A DNA stretch of 64,000 nucleotides from Flavobacterium hungaricum. Its GTDB lineage: Bacteria; Bacteroidota; Bacteroidia; Flavobacteriales; Flavobacteriaceae. Position numbers and translations under genes: made by a program. Below the pieces are notes generated by a model. It was not told the DNA's origin and ran no database searches. It was given only the letters and a program-made list of their open reading frames with translations. The stretch is taken from positions 124,001 to 188,000 of the forward strand of contig NZ_PRDM01000001.1 of assembly GCF_015182285.1 (NCBI RefSeq), read 5' to 3'. This document shows, one piece after another, positions 18,419 to 27,351 of the stretch. Numbering within the stretch: the stretch's first letter is position 1; each line of letters opens with the position of its first letter.

Positions 18419-20587
18419 CTAAATTTTTATTTTAATCCCAGCATTTACAACAAAACCATCTAATGGGGCATAAATATCTTTGAAAACTGGATTTGAAATA
18501 GGACCAGTATAAATACTGCCAAATTTCGTTTGTCTGGTATCGGTAAAGTTTTCGAAATTGGCATAAAGAGAAAAGTCCTCCCATAGTTTTTCCACCATAA
18601 AACCAAAAATCCAATATTCCCTTCCGGTTGTTCCATCATTTAATTTTTGAGGACTGTAATAATACGCCTCTAATCCAGCTTTCCATTTATCCTCTACTTC
18701 ATACATCAAAACATTATTCAAACGATGCTTGGCTGTTAAGGGATTTTCAGATTTAATGCCATTATTATCTATTGATGCATCGGTGTAGGTATAACCTAAA
18801 AATAGTTTAAAATCCTTATATCCTAATTTTACATTGGTTTCAGCTCCCTTGGTATTTAAATAGCCATCAATATTAACAAATTGATAAATATTATTAGGAA
18901 GAGAAGCTAATATCAGCGGATTGTCTACATTAGTGTAAAAGAACAACTGATTGAGTGATAAAGATATATCTTCACTAATACGAGTCTTGTAATTAACATC
19001 AAAATTTGCACCGTAGCTTTTTTCAAGCTTATTAAAATCACTATTGATAGGCAATACATTTTGATATTGAATACGCTCACTTTCTTCTGTAAATATGGTA
19101 GGTGTTTTATACCCCAATCCACCGCCAAGTCTTGAAGTAAGCTTAGGAGTTATTTTAAATAGAGCAGAGATTCTTGGCAAAAGTGAAAACCCGTAATCAA
19201 TAACATAATCTCCTCTCAGACCTGTCTCAATATCCAGCCATTCTTTTGCCTTTAGGGTATTTTGAACAAAAGCCCCGTAGGTAATCTGATTATAATCTCT
19301 TAGAGGAAAGGCAGTAGCACTATTTTCTGTAAATTTATCGGTGTATAGGTTAGCTCCTGTAACCCATTCGGATATTTCGCCATTGTGAGAATACGTAATT
19401 TCAGAAAAAGTACTGTTCTGAAGCCCATCAAAAGTATAATTCGGAATAGTTATCACACGGCTAAAATTATTGAAACTATTTTTGAATGTTAAAGATTCCT
19501 TTTCATTGAATTTATGGGTAAGGGTAAATTGAGTACTGATTCTCTGTGTTTTATTTTTTTCAAAATAACTATCAGGGTACTTGCTTTCGTCTTTAATATA
19601 ATCAATGTTTCCACCAATACGATTTTCGAAAACTGTATTTATACCAAAATTAAGTTTTGTCTTTTCATTAAAATAAACAAATAATTTGGGATTAAAATTA
19701 AAACGTTCAAATTTTGGAATAGCCGTAAGCTGAATATCGGCGGGATCATAGGGTGCATTTCGATCATGTGACGCAAAAACTGTCAATCCAATTTTATTGA
19801 ATCGTTGTGAATAAAATCCATTAATGTCCAATCCAAGGGCGGAAGTTCCATTTAATAAAAATCGCAATTCTCTTTCTTGTGTAGGAGTTTTAGAAACTAA
19901 ATTCACCAAACCTGCAATTGCTCCTCCGCCATATAGGGTAGAGGCAGATCCTTTAATGATCTCTACTTGTTTTAAATCCAGTGGTGGTGTCTGTAGTAAT
20001 CCCAATCCGCTGGAAGCTCCTGAATAAACGGGGAAACCATCTTTTAATATTTGAGTATATCTACCGTCTAATCCCTGAATTCTGATAGAAGAATTTCCAG
20101 ATGTTGCCGATGTTTGCTGGGTTTGTATACCAGTACTTTCATTAAGCATCATTCGAATATCGCCTGGTTTCATATTGGCTTTTTCTTCGAGCTCTTCTCC
20201 GGCAATAAATTCTACGCGGGTAGGAATGTTACTTATCGTTCGTGTACCTCTGGTGGAAGTAACAACAATTTCATCCATCTTTTCTGCTTCACTTTCTAAT
20301 AAAATTTCTAAAAATTCCCCAGTAAAAGGTATTGTAAAGGTTGTTATGTTCGATTTATAGCCTTCCATAGAAAAAGAAACATTATAAACTCCCTGTTGAA
20401 GATTTTCGAAAGTGATAAGTCCTTCTGTATTTGATACAGCTGATAAATTTGTCTGCTCAATTTTAGCAGTTATACCGTTAATTGGCACATTTGTTTGGGC
20501 ATCTTTAATAAGAACTCTAATTTTATTCTGTGCTTGTGCTGTGCCAATAGTTGTTATTGCCACAATCAATAAAATATATTTAAACAT
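18419..20587 (-). CDS. TonB-dependent outer-membrane receptor
   Basis: A 722-residue receptor. Residues 1-19 are a signal peptide (MFKYILLIVAITTIGTAQAQ). Residues ~22-95 are a carboxypeptidase-like regulatory domain, followed by the plug (VVTSTRGTR to SSIRIQGLDGRYTQILKDGFPVYSG, about 105-190). The barrel then runs to the C-terminal strand FVVNAGIKIKI. It imports a substrate using TonB energy. It is the last gene in the arsenic module and directly follows a Cys-rich DUF6660-like gene. Receptors next to DUF6660 proteins often accompany metal-handling loci, so a metal chelate is a reasonable guess but not shown. Confidence 0.93.
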   Translation of the reverse strand: MFKYILLIVAITTIGTAQAQNKIRVLIKDAQTNVPINGITAKIEQTNLSAVSNTEGLITFENLQQGVYNVSFSMEGYKSNITTFTIPFTGEFLEILLESEAEKMDEIVVTSTRGTRTISNIPTRVEFIAGEELEEKANMKPGDIRMMLNESTGIQTQQTSATSGNSSIRIQGLDGRYTQILKDGFPVYSGASSGLGLLQTPPLDLKQVEIIKGSASTLYGGGAIAGLVNLVSKTPTQERELRFLLNGTSALGLDINGFYSQRFNKIGLTVFASHDRNAPYDPADIQLTAIPKFERFNFNPKLFVYFNEKTKLNFGINTVFENRIGGNIDYIKDESKYPDSYFEKNKTQRISTQFTLTHKFNEKESLTFKNSFNNFSRVITIPNYTFDGLQNSTFSEITYSHNGEISEWVTGANLYTDKFTENSATAFPLRDYNQITYGAFVQNTLKAKEWLDIETGLRGDYVIDYGFSLLPRISALFKITPKLTSRLGGGLGYKTPTIFTEESERIQYQNVLPINSDFNKLEKSYGANFDVNYKTRISEDISLSLNQLFFYTNVDNPLILASLPNNIYQFVNIDGYLNTKGAETNVKLGYKDFKLFLGYTYTDASIDNNGIKSENPLTAKHRLNNVLMYEVEDKWKAGLEAYYYSPQKLNDGTTGREYWIFGFMVEKLWEDFSLYANFENFTDTRQTKFGSIYTGPISNPVFKDIYAPLDGFVVNAGIKIKI

Positions 20588-20653
20588 TTATAATTTCTTA
20601 GTATTAATACATAAATATGCTCATGATCTTGCAATCATGAACGTAAAACTATT

Positions 20654-20983
20654 TTAAATAATAAGAAATTTAGGAGGCTGCCAAATTTTACAAAAAAAGG
20701 AGGAATCAACAAACTTATCGTAGGAGATAGGCTGTAAAATCTGGTTTGTTGTAAAATCTAATTTTTCTGAAATTAATATTGTAGTTTGTGTAATTGTAAA
20801 GCCAAGACAGCTTCCACAAGCATAAAAGGGTGAACATTTTCCATTACAATCATTTCCACAGTCATGCGAATCATTTTTGCAATTTTTCTCAACATTACAT
20901 TCTGAATGTTTAGAATATGCACTGCAAGGCACTGTTGAAAGAAACAGTACAATGATTGATAATAATGTTACCCAAATTTTCAC
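20654..20983 (-). CDS. Cys-rich small exported protein (DUF6660-like)
   Basis: A 109-residue protein starting at GTG (20981-20983); no in-frame ATG gives a better start. Residues 1-22 are a signal peptide (VTLLSIIVLFLSTVPCSA). The mature part has many cysteines in a CNVEKNCKNDSHDCGNDCNGKCSPFYACGSC stretch interrupted by short spacers, suggesting metal binding in the periplasm. It resembles the DUF6660 family that sits beside TonB receptors and metal efflux genes in Bacteroidetes. It is 66 bp upstream of the receptor, so they are likely co-transcribed. Confidence 0.8.
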   Translation of the reverse strand: MKIWVTLLSIIVLFLSTVPCSAYSKHSECNVEKNCKNDSHDCGNDCNGKCSPFYACGSCLGFTITQTTILISEKLDFTTNQILQPISYDKFVDSSFFCKIWQPPKFLII

Positions 20984-21109
20984 ATTGCGAATTTAGAGAT
21001 AAAATATACGTTATCGAAATTTTCTTTGAATTATTAAAAATAGATTTTCGATAGATTGGTAAAAACCGTGAGAGATTGAAGCTTCATATGTTATTTAGGT
21101 TTCTAAGTT

Positions 21110-21670
21110 TTATTTTCTACTTGTCAAATTGTTCCAAAAAATACTTGTTTTTGAAAAACATAAAAAGAAGTGAAGAAGTCCAACTAGAACGGAACCTGGT
21201 AAAAGATTAATTAAGATAGTATGCAATAGCTCATAGTTTTGATTTTCAATAGTGGGTAAGATTATTATTTGGCTATTATCCAATTGTAGTTTAATAGACA
21301 AGAAAACAGCTATCGAGGCAAAGTGAAATCCATTAACAAAAAGATGTAACATATATTCCCAAGGAGGAAGTCCGCCCATAAATTCCCTACTGTCTTTCTC
21401 TGTATAAGCATCAAGTGCTAAAACTAGAAGATCAAGTGCTACAATTACTAAACCAATTATAAAACTAAGAGAACAGCTCTGTGACAGGAATAAGAAATAT
21501 AAAATTGCAGGAAAGAAGATTGCTCTTATTGTATGGATATAATGTTCTGTTTTACTTTCTGGATGATTGTGCAATTTGTATTTGAAAATATGAAGATAAA
21601 ATCCATCATACAGTGCGAGAATAGAAAAAAGAATAAGTAAAACTGAGGTGATAATAATAGCTGTTTCCAT
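21110..21670 (-). CDS. Predicted multi-pass membrane protein
   Basis: A 186-residue protein with about five hydrophobic segments (for example AIIITSVLLILFSILALY at the N-terminus, LSFIIGLVIVALDLLVLALDAY, and a final one near LLPGSVLVGLLHFFLCF). Histidines and acidic residues cluster in the loops (KLHNHPESKTEHYIH). I do not recognise the family. It lies between the Crp-type regulator and the DUF6660-like gene, in the same direction, so it probably belongs to the metal-response unit. Confidence 0.75.
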   Translation of the reverse strand: METAIIITSVLLILFSILALYDGFYLHIFKYKLHNHPESKTEHYIHTIRAIFFPAILYFLFLSQSCSLSFIIGLVIVALDLLVLALDAYTEKDSREFMGGLPPWEYMLHLFVNGFHFASIAVFLSIKLQLDNSQIIILPTIENQNYELLHTILINLLPGSVLVGLLHFFLCFSKTSIFWNNLTSRK

Positions 21671-21742
21671 TTGTTTTTGAATTTGTTATAAAGCAAAAAT
21701 AATGGAAGGCTAAAATGTATTAAAGGACAAATGTCCTCGAAA

Positions 21743-22315
21743 TTATTTTGTGATTTCTTTTCGAATCCGGCTGAGTGTTCTGCGGGTTATACCAAGATAG
21801 CTGGCGATATCATTTATGGAAGCTTTGTTTAGAATCGATGGCTCCTCTTTTAATAAACGCAGGTATTTTTCTTTAGCTGTCTCATTGCAAAGAACACTCG
21901 CATACTGTTCCATTACCATGTATTGTCTCTCAGCAATTATCCTCCCGATATTCTGCCAAACTGAACTTTTTTGATAAAGATTTTGTAAATCACGGTAATC
22001 AATAACCAAAAGCTCAGTATCTTCGATAGCCTGAATAGATAGCTCCGAAGGCTGTTGGGAAACAAAACTTTTATAAGATGTTGTTAAGTTGTTTTGGGTA
22101 CAGAAGCAAGAAGTTACTTCCTCAGATTTTTCATTAAGATAATAAGTTCGGAGTGTTCCTTTTTTTATAAAAGCCACTTCATGACATATTTTGCCCTGCA
22201 CTGCAAAATAATTGTTTTTAGGTAAACTACGGCCTTTAAAATATTGGCTGTAATTTTCAAATTCGCCATCGCTGACAGGAGTAAGACTATTCAAAAATAA
22301 TTTAAAATTTTCCAT
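21743..22315 (-). CDS. Crp/Fnr-family transcriptional regulator
   Basis: A 190-residue protein. An N-terminal cyclic-nucleotide-binding-like barrel (FAVQGKICHEVAFIKKGTLRTYYL near 37-60) is followed by a C-terminal helix-turn-helix (ASINDIASYLGITRRTLSRIRKEI). It lacks the cysteine set of Fnr, and the arginine contacts typical of true cAMP binding are not evident. This class is abundant in Flavobacteria with unknown ligands. It is encoded 23 bp after the phosphoesterase within the arsenic module, so it may control this unit. Confidence 0.9.
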   Translation of the reverse strand: MENFKLFLNSLTPVSDGEFENYSQYFKGRSLPKNNYFAVQGKICHEVAFIKKGTLRTYYLNEKSEEVTSCFCTQNNLTTSYKSFVSQQPSELSIQAIEDTELLVIDYRDLQNLYQKSSVWQNIGRIIAERQYMVMEQYASVLCNETAKEKYLRLLKEEPSILNKASINDIASYLGITRRTLSRIRKEITK

Positions 22316-22338
22316 GAATGATTTTATTGCGGCATTTT

Positions 22339-23073
22339 TTAATATGCTTTTCGAAGCATAAGTGCGTAAACGTTTGGTAGCGGACTTTCTTCAATAGCTA
22401 TCGCAGTTTTTTCAACATCATAGTCGACTCTTATGAATTCTACCTGTACACCTTCTTTTTTTGAGAGATTACTGCTTTTATCAATAGTTAGTACTGCATA
22501 ACAGCATTTAGGATTTCCGTCCTTTGGTTTTCCTACTGATCCTGCATTAATAGCATGGAAATAACTGCCTTTTTTATTCGGGTTTTCTAAAACTCTATGA
22601 TAAGGTTTGTGTGAATGGCCACAAATAATAATGTCAGCGTTGGAGTCAAGAAAAATAGCAGTAAATTCTTTTTCCTTTTTATCCTGAAGCAAATATTCCT
22701 TATTGCTGTAAGGACTGCCGTGTACCATTAATATCTTGATTAGTTTATCGGCTGTCTGAAATTCCAGTTTAATATGGGCGGGAAGAGCAGAAAGATATTT
22801 AATCTGCTCTTTGCCCACTATTTGATATGCATAACTTTCGGAGTCATTAGAACCCTCATTACGTATTTCTACAGCTTTAACATCATGATTTCCTGCCAGA
22901 GTCGGAATATGTCTTTTACGAATTTCATTTATCACGGCGTTAGGACATAAATTATAACCTACCAAATCTCCCAGGCAGTAAACAGCATCAATATTCTGGT
23001 GTTCGATACTTTTTAAGGTTTGTTCCAGCGCTGGAAAATTGGCATGTATATCGGATATTATTGCAATTCTCAT
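22339..23073 (-). CDS. Metallophosphoesterase (YfcE/MJ0936-like)
   Basis: A 244-residue calcineurin-like phosphoesterase. The metal-binding motifs are all present: SDIHANF (D8, H10), GDLVGY, GNHDVK, VHGSP and GHSHKP. It is cytoplasmic with no signal peptide. Genes of this family occur in Bacteroidetes arsenic operons, where the substrate is unknown; it may remove arsenate or phosphate esters, which is inference. It lies 23 bp downstream of the ACR3 pump. Confidence 0.92.
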   Translation of the reverse strand: MRIAIISDIHANFPALEQTLKSIEHQNIDAVYCLGDLVGYNLCPNAVINEIRKRHIPTLAGNHDVKAVEIRNEGSNDSESYAYQIVGKEQIKYLSALPAHIKLEFQTADKLIKILMVHGSPYSNKEYLLQDKKEKEFTAIFLDSNADIIICGHSHKPYHRVLENPNKKGSYFHAINAGSVGKPKDGNPKCCYAVLTIDKSSNLSKKEGVQVEFIRVDYDVEKTAIAIEESPLPNVYALMLRKAY

Positions 23074-23096
23074 CTTTTAGAAATTAGTATTGGAAA

Positions 23097-24167
23097 CTAT
23101 ACTGTTTTTAAATAATACTTCTTTCTGAACCAAAATGCAACATTAACCAGTGCAATAAGCGCCGGTACTTCTACCAATGGTCCTATAACTCCTGCAAATG
23201 CCTGACCGCTGTTTATTCCAAATACACCAATTGCAACTGCAATTGCAAGTTCGAAATTGTTTCCTGTGGCGGTAAAGGCTATTGCAGTTGCTTTCGAATA
23301 GTCAGCACCAAAATATTTTCCAACAAAAAAGCTGATGATAAACATGATGGTAAAGTATATTACCAATGGAACTGCTATACGAACAACATCCATAGGAATC
23401 TGGACAATAAGCTCCCCTTTAAGGCTGAACATCACTATGATGGTAAAAAGCAACGATATAAGTGTAATAGGAGAAATAAATGGTACGTATTTAGTTTCAA
23501 ACCACTCTGAACCTTTCAGGGCAATAAGAGCATAACGGCTTATGATTCCAAGAGCAAAAGGAATTCCTAAATATATCCCCACGCTTTCGGCGATCTGGCC
23601 AATACTGATGTTAACTTCAAATCCATTATAGCCAAAGTAGGGAGGAAGAACAGTTATGAAGATATAAGCATATACACTATAAAGCAGAACCTGAAAAATG
23701 CTATTAAGTGCGATTAGGCCTGCAGCATATTCCCTGTTTCCATCTGCCAAATCATTCCAAACCACAACCATTGCAATACATCGAGCCAGACCTATCAGAA
23801 TGACACCGATCATATATTCAGGATAGCCATTTAAAAAAAGCAAGGCTAGTAAAAACATTAAAATTGGTCCAACAACCCAATTTAAAAATAAAGAAGCTCC
23901 CAGGATTTTTGTGTTTCTAAAAACTTGTCCCATTTGCTCATATTTCACTTTGGCAAGTGGTGGGTACATCATAAGAATAAGTCCAATAGCCAAAGGAATA
24001 TTAGTTGTCCCGCTTGAGAATGAATTTATAAAATTACCACTGGACGGAATGAAATATCCTATTGCTACGCCAAGAGCCATAGCCAGGAAAATCCAGAGGG
24101 TTAAAAATCTATCCAGGAAACCTAATTTTTTGCGTCCTGCGGCAGGCGCACAGTTATTTACTGACAT
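23097..24167 (-). CDS. acr3: ACR3-family arsenite efflux permease
   Basis: A 356-residue inner-membrane pump with about ten transmembrane segments (first [20 protein letters not shown]). The conserved ACR3 motif [16 protein letters not shown], with its essential cysteine, is near 127-142. [16 protein letters not shown] near 302-317 is the second conserved helix. It exports arsenite driven by the proton gradient. It follows the arsenate reductase by 2 bp, so arsenate is reduced and exported as arsenite. Confidence 0.96.
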   Translation of the reverse strand: MSVNNCAPAAGRKKLGFLDRFLTLWIFLAMALGVAIGYFIPSSGNFINSFSSGTTNIPLAIGLILMMYPPLAKVKYEQMGQVFRNTKILGASLFLNWVVGPILMFLLALLFLNGYPEYMIGVILIGLARCIAMVVVWNDLADGNREYAAGLIALNSIFQVLLYSVYAYIFITVLPPYFGYNGFEVNISIGQIAESVGIYLGIPFALGIISRYALIALKGSEWFETKYVPFISPITLISLLFTIIVMFSLKGELIVQIPMDVVRIAVPLVIYFTIMFIISFFVGKYFGADYSKATAIAFTATGNNFELAIAVAIGVFGINSGQAFAGVIGPLVEVPALIALVNVAFWFRKKYYLKTV

Positions 24168-24169
24168 TT

Positions 24170-24784
24170 TTATTGTTTGATTTGTGAGAATACATAAAAC
24201 ATTTCAGTCCCAATCTGAAGGCTTCGCTCCAGATATACTTCTTTTTGCTGTGCTGTGCCGTCTGAAACTTTTGGATCTTCAAAAGTAATCGGTATACGCT
24301 TTTCGGCACCTGCAATAAAAGGACAGCCTCCATCAGCCTGTGAACAGGTCATTATAGCAACAAATTCACTCTCGGGATTAAAATCATCATCATAGGTTTT
24401 AGAAAAACCGATAAGGGGTAGTTCATTTGCTGAAAATTTTATAGAGTAAACCGGGTTTTGACCTTCAGAAATAGTTTTAATATTAAATCCATTGCGTTGC
24501 AGGGTTTCTGCAACCATTGGGAATAGGGCAGTAGCTTCTGTACCTCCTGAATAGCAGGAAACATTCTGTACATTATAATGTGTAGCAGCAGTCTGTGCCC
24601 AGACCTGAGACAAGTGACTTCTTCTGGAATTATGTGTGCAGATCAGATTAAGTCTAATCGGCAGTTTGTTGTCGACTTTATTTTGAATATAGTCCACTAA
24701 TGGCTGCAAAATAGTTTTACGCTCTTCTGAAATCTGATTAAAATCAAATGAGTTTATGGTGTTTTTTATTTCAGTAAATAACAT
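24170..24784 (-). CDS. arsC: Arsenate reductase / low-molecular-weight phosphatase-like
   Basis: A 204-residue protein with the CX5R active-site loop CTHNSRR (C49 to R55) of the low-molecular-weight tyrosine phosphatase fold. A second cysteine pair (CSQADGGC, about 155-162) could pass on the disulfide as in thioredoxin-linked arsenate reductases. The N-terminal ~40 residues are an added helical segment. It is longer than the 130-residue classical enzyme, as usual in Bacteroidetes. It lies between a DUF6428-like gene and the arsenite pump. Confidence 0.9.
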   Translation of the reverse strand: MLFTEIKNTINSFDFNQISEERKTILQPLVDYIQNKVDNKLPIRLNLICTHNSRRSHLSQVWAQTAATHYNVQNVSCYSGGTEATALFPMVAETLQRNGFNIKTISEGQNPVYSIKFSANELPLIGFSKTYDDDFNPESEFVAIMTCSQADGGCPFIAGAEKRIPITFEDPKVSDGTAQQKEVYLERSLQIGTEMFYVFSQIKQ

Positions 24785-24830
24785 AGTTTTTGTCTGGTAT
24801 TTATAATAGATGTTTAATTTTCATTAAAAA

Positions 24831-25304
24831 TTAACAACAGCCTGATCCAGGTGCGCATGAACTTGCACTATCAACATTTAATTGAGTTAATTTTACTTTT
24901 GATTTGTCGGACGGGATTCCACATTGTTCCTGAGCCAAACATGCAGTCTGTTTATTTAATAGAATAAAGTTTTTGCCATTAAAATCAAGATCATATTTAC
25001 CGATTGTGGTATCCTGATATTCAACTTCAATTTCATGGTCTTCAATGCCTAAAACCTTTTCTGAAAGTTCAATTATATGAATCAATTTTTGTGGTTTAAG
25101 TCTGTGTTCATAATCATTAGCATCCCAAAGCTGAAAGTTTACAACAGTTTCTTTTCTTACTGTTCCGCCACAATCAATAAAGTTTTTAGTAATTAGACCA
25201 ACTTCTGTTACATGAAAATATTCCGGAACAAAATTTCCGTTTGGCAATTCAAAATTTACAGCGTCAACTGTTTTTAATACTTCTTTAATTTCTGAAAGTT
25301 TCAT
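24831..25304 (-). CDS. DUF6428-like protein of arsenic operons
   Basis: A 157-residue protein resembling the DUF6428 family that sits with arsC and acr3 in Bacteroidetes. It has no catalytic motif I can recognise. The C-terminus is cysteine rich (SASSCAPGSGCC), with further Cys at CLAQEQCG; these could bind arsenite. It lies 46 bp before arsC on the same strand. A chaperone or sensor role is inference. Confidence 0.8.
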   Translation of the reverse strand: MKLSEIKEVLKTVDAVNFELPNGNFVPEYFHVTEVGLITKNFIDCGGTVRKETVVNFQLWDANDYEHRLKPQKLIHIIELSEKVLGIEDHEIEVEYQDTTIGKYDLDFNGKNFILLNKQTACLAQEQCGIPSDKSKVKLTQLNVDSASSCAPGSGCC

Positions 25305-25400
25305 AATTTATGTGTTTTAAAAATTTATAATATTTTTTGCAGCAGTGGTAATAACTAGGATTAAGCATTTACTTCTGCTATTATATTTTCAATTAAATAT

Positions 25401-25886
25401 TTAATTGATCAATTTGCTTCTTCTTTCCAGAAGGACGTTATCTCTCCAGATTCCATTTTGCTTACCGATCTTTTCGCGAATGCCTAAGATCCTGAATCCG
25501 GCTTTTTCATGAATACGCAGACTTGCTGTGTTTTCAGGAAATATACCAGCCTGAAGCGTCCATATGCCTTCAGCTTCACTTAAATGAACAAGCTCGTTTA
25601 AAAGTATAAGACCAATTCCTTTGCCTGACTGTTCAGGATCAACATATACGCTCACTTCAGCTACGCCTGCATATACACATCGTGAAGAGACTGGTGTTAG
25701 TGCTGCCCAGCCTAGAAGCTGCCCATCTTTTTCTGCAACAACTCTGCAGGAGGCCAGATGTGATGCATTCCAATCTTCCCATGAAGGACTACTGGTCTGA
25801 AAAGTAGCATTACCAGTATTTATACCTTTTTCATAGATTAATCTAACCTTCTCCCAGTCACTAGCTAATAAATTTCTAATTTTCAT
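25401..25886 (-). CDS. GNAT acetyltransferase (ArsN-like)
   Basis: About 161 residues from the ATG at 25884-25886; the longer frame would overlap arsR. It shows the GNAT acetyl-CoA motif QSGKGIGLILLNEL and a typical final motif (LRIHEKAGFRILGIREKIGKQNGIWRDNVLLE). It is close to phosphinothricin-type acetyltransferases. The same family as ArsN in arsenic operons acetylates the amino group of arsinothricin, but other amino compounds are possible. It lies directly after arsR. Confidence 0.85.
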   Translation of the reverse strand: MKIRNLLASDWEKVRLIYEKGINTGNATFQTSSPSWEDWNASHLASCRVVAEKDGQLLGWAALTPVSSRCVYAGVAEVSVYVDPEQSGKGIGLILLNELVHLSEAEGIWTLQAGIFPENTASLRIHEKAGFRILGIREKIGKQNGIWRDNVLLERRSKLIN

Positions 25887-25896
25887 AGCAATTAAT

Positions 25897-26229
25897 TTAA
25901 CAGCACTCGTTTCTCTTTTTTTCAAGATGAGTGGTGATATGTTCGAAAAATCCTTTTATTTTTTCTAGTCCGGGTTCATTAATACAGTAACAAATAGAGT
26001 TACCGTCAATGCTTCCTTTTATTAAACCGGCATTTTTAAGTTCCTTAAGATGCTGTGATACTGTAGGCTGTGAAAGAGGTAGTTCATTTACTATATCTCC
26101 GCAGATACAAGTGTCTACTTTTAATAAGTATTCCATAATAGCTATTCGAGCAGGATGGCCTAAAGCTTTAGCCAAAACTGCAAGTTCGTTTTGACTGTCT
26201 GTAAAATAATCTGTTTTTGTAGCTCCCAT
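25897..26229 (-). CDS. arsR: ArsR-family metalloregulator
   Basis: About 110 residues from the ATG at 26227-26229 (MGATKTDYF), preferred over a start 7 codons earlier because it leaves the operator in the leader. The winged helix ([21 protein letters not shown]) is preceded by the [10 protein letters not shown] helix, whose C-x-C is the classical arsenite site; a CC pair ends the protein. It represses the operon and leaves DNA when arsenite binds. The palindrome at 26248-26263 is the likely operator. It is the first gene of the arsenic unit. Confidence 0.94.
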   Translation of the reverse strand: MGATKTDYFTDSQNELAVLAKALGHPARIAIMEYLLKVDTCICGDIVNELPLSQPTVSQHLKELKNAGLIKGSIDGNSICYCINEPGLEKIKGFFEHITTHLEKKRNECC

Positions 26230-26247
26230 TGTGTTATGTTTATATTG

Positions 26248-26263
26248 CAATATTACGATATTG
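26248..26263 (-). promoter_or_regulatory. Candidate ArsR operator
   Basis: CAATAT-tacg-ATATTG, a perfect 6-bp inverted repeat with a 4-base centre, 19 bp upstream of the arsR start. ArsR-type sites commonly look like this. Confidence 0.65.
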
Positions 26264-26625
26264 TTTTTATAAAAAAAAATAAATCAGGTTTTTTATGGAA
26301 AGGTTGTTTTTTGAAGAGAAATTATCTTCAAAAATATTATTAAATCAAAGGTGGTTTATTCATGAGCCGAACATTAATTAAAGTTTTAACACACAAACTT
26401 TAATTGTATTTTCGTTTTTGGAGAGCTGCAGATTCGAACATTATCGTCGAATCACCTGCCAATAATAGCTATCTATTTTTAAAATACTGATGAGCTACGA
26501 TTGCAGCACAAATTTCAAATTGTCAATTTTAAACAGTTAACTTACTGTTTACTGTGTTATTGTTCTTTTTGATTTGAATTACAAAAGCACAAATTTTTAT
26601 GATAAACTAGAAATAGAAGACACTT
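26264..26625. other. Intergenic border between arsenic and chromate modules
   Basis: Holds the arsR upstream region and attachment-like site C. No gene is supported; the superoxide dismutase stop lies at the right end. Confidence 0.6.
26431..26509. repeat. Attachment-like site C (left end of chromate module)
   Basis: GATTCGAAC at 26431-26439, then the diverged arm GCTACGATTGCAGCAC at 26494-26509, exactly 63 bp to the right. The spacer contains the TTTTTAAAATA element also seen in site D. Confidence 0.7.
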
Positions 26626-27351
26626 TTACTTTATCAAATTCTCTGCATCATCTAATCTTTGTGCAACATTATCCCAGTTTATTATATGGAATAATGCATC
26701 AACAAAATCGGTGCGTTTGTTTTTGTATTTCAGGTAATAAGCATGTTCCCAGACATCAATGACCAAGATTGGAATTGCACCCCATTGTGTCAGCTTTTCA
26801 TGGTTTTCACATTGCAAAACTACCAGACTGTCGCTGTAGGGCTGATAGGCCAAAATTCCCCATCCGTTTCCATCCACATTCTTTGATGTAGCAGCAATCA
26901 GTACTTTTAATCTATCAAAATTTCCAAAACTTTTTTCGATACGTTTTAAAAGATTGCCCGTTGGCAGGTTACTTCTATTGGTCAGATTGGTCCAAAAAAT
27001 GGAATGCAGTATATGAGATGAAAAATGATACGATAATTTTTTTGTCCAGAAATCAACCGTTTCCAAATTATTGTCATCCAGTGATTTTTTTATCATTTGG
27101 AGATCTTTATTAGCTCCTTTAACAGCCCCGCCATGATGGAAGGTATAATGCAGGTGAAGTGTTTCCGCATCCATATAAGGTTCAAGAAAATTCTCATTGT
27201 AGGGAAGTGTCTGCTGAATATAATTACCGTTAGCATCTACCAATTTATCAATGGAATTATCGGCTAAATTTTTCGAAAAAGCATCAGTTGTAGGCAGTAT
27301 CAATGCTGCTCCGAGCAGGCTGCCTGTTTTTAAAAAGTCTTTTCTGTTCAT
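26626..27351 (-). CDS. Exported Fe/Mn superoxide dismutase
   Basis: A 241-residue SOD with an N-terminal signal (MNRKDFLKTGSLLGAALILP, a twin-basic leader resembling a Tat/flavobacterial export signal). Metal ligands of the Fe/Mn family are visible: the H of HLHYTFHHGG (~67), the second H in HFSSHILHSIFW, and DVWEHAYYLKY near the C-terminus. It removes superoxide, which is produced during chromate reduction. Its start overlaps the end of chrA by 4 bp, and it ends the chromate module. Confidence 0.92.
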   Translation of the reverse strand: MNRKDFLKTGSLLGAALILPTTDAFSKNLADNSIDKLVDANGNYIQQTLPYNENFLEPYMDAETLHLHYTFHHGGAVKGANKDLQMIKKSLDDNNLETVDFWTKKLSYHFSSHILHSIFWTNLTNRSNLPTGNLLKRIEKSFGNFDRLKVLIAATSKNVDGNGWGILAYQPYSDSLVVLQCENHEKLTQWGAIPILVIDVWEHAYYLKYKNKRTDFVDALFHIINWDNVAQRLDDAENLIK

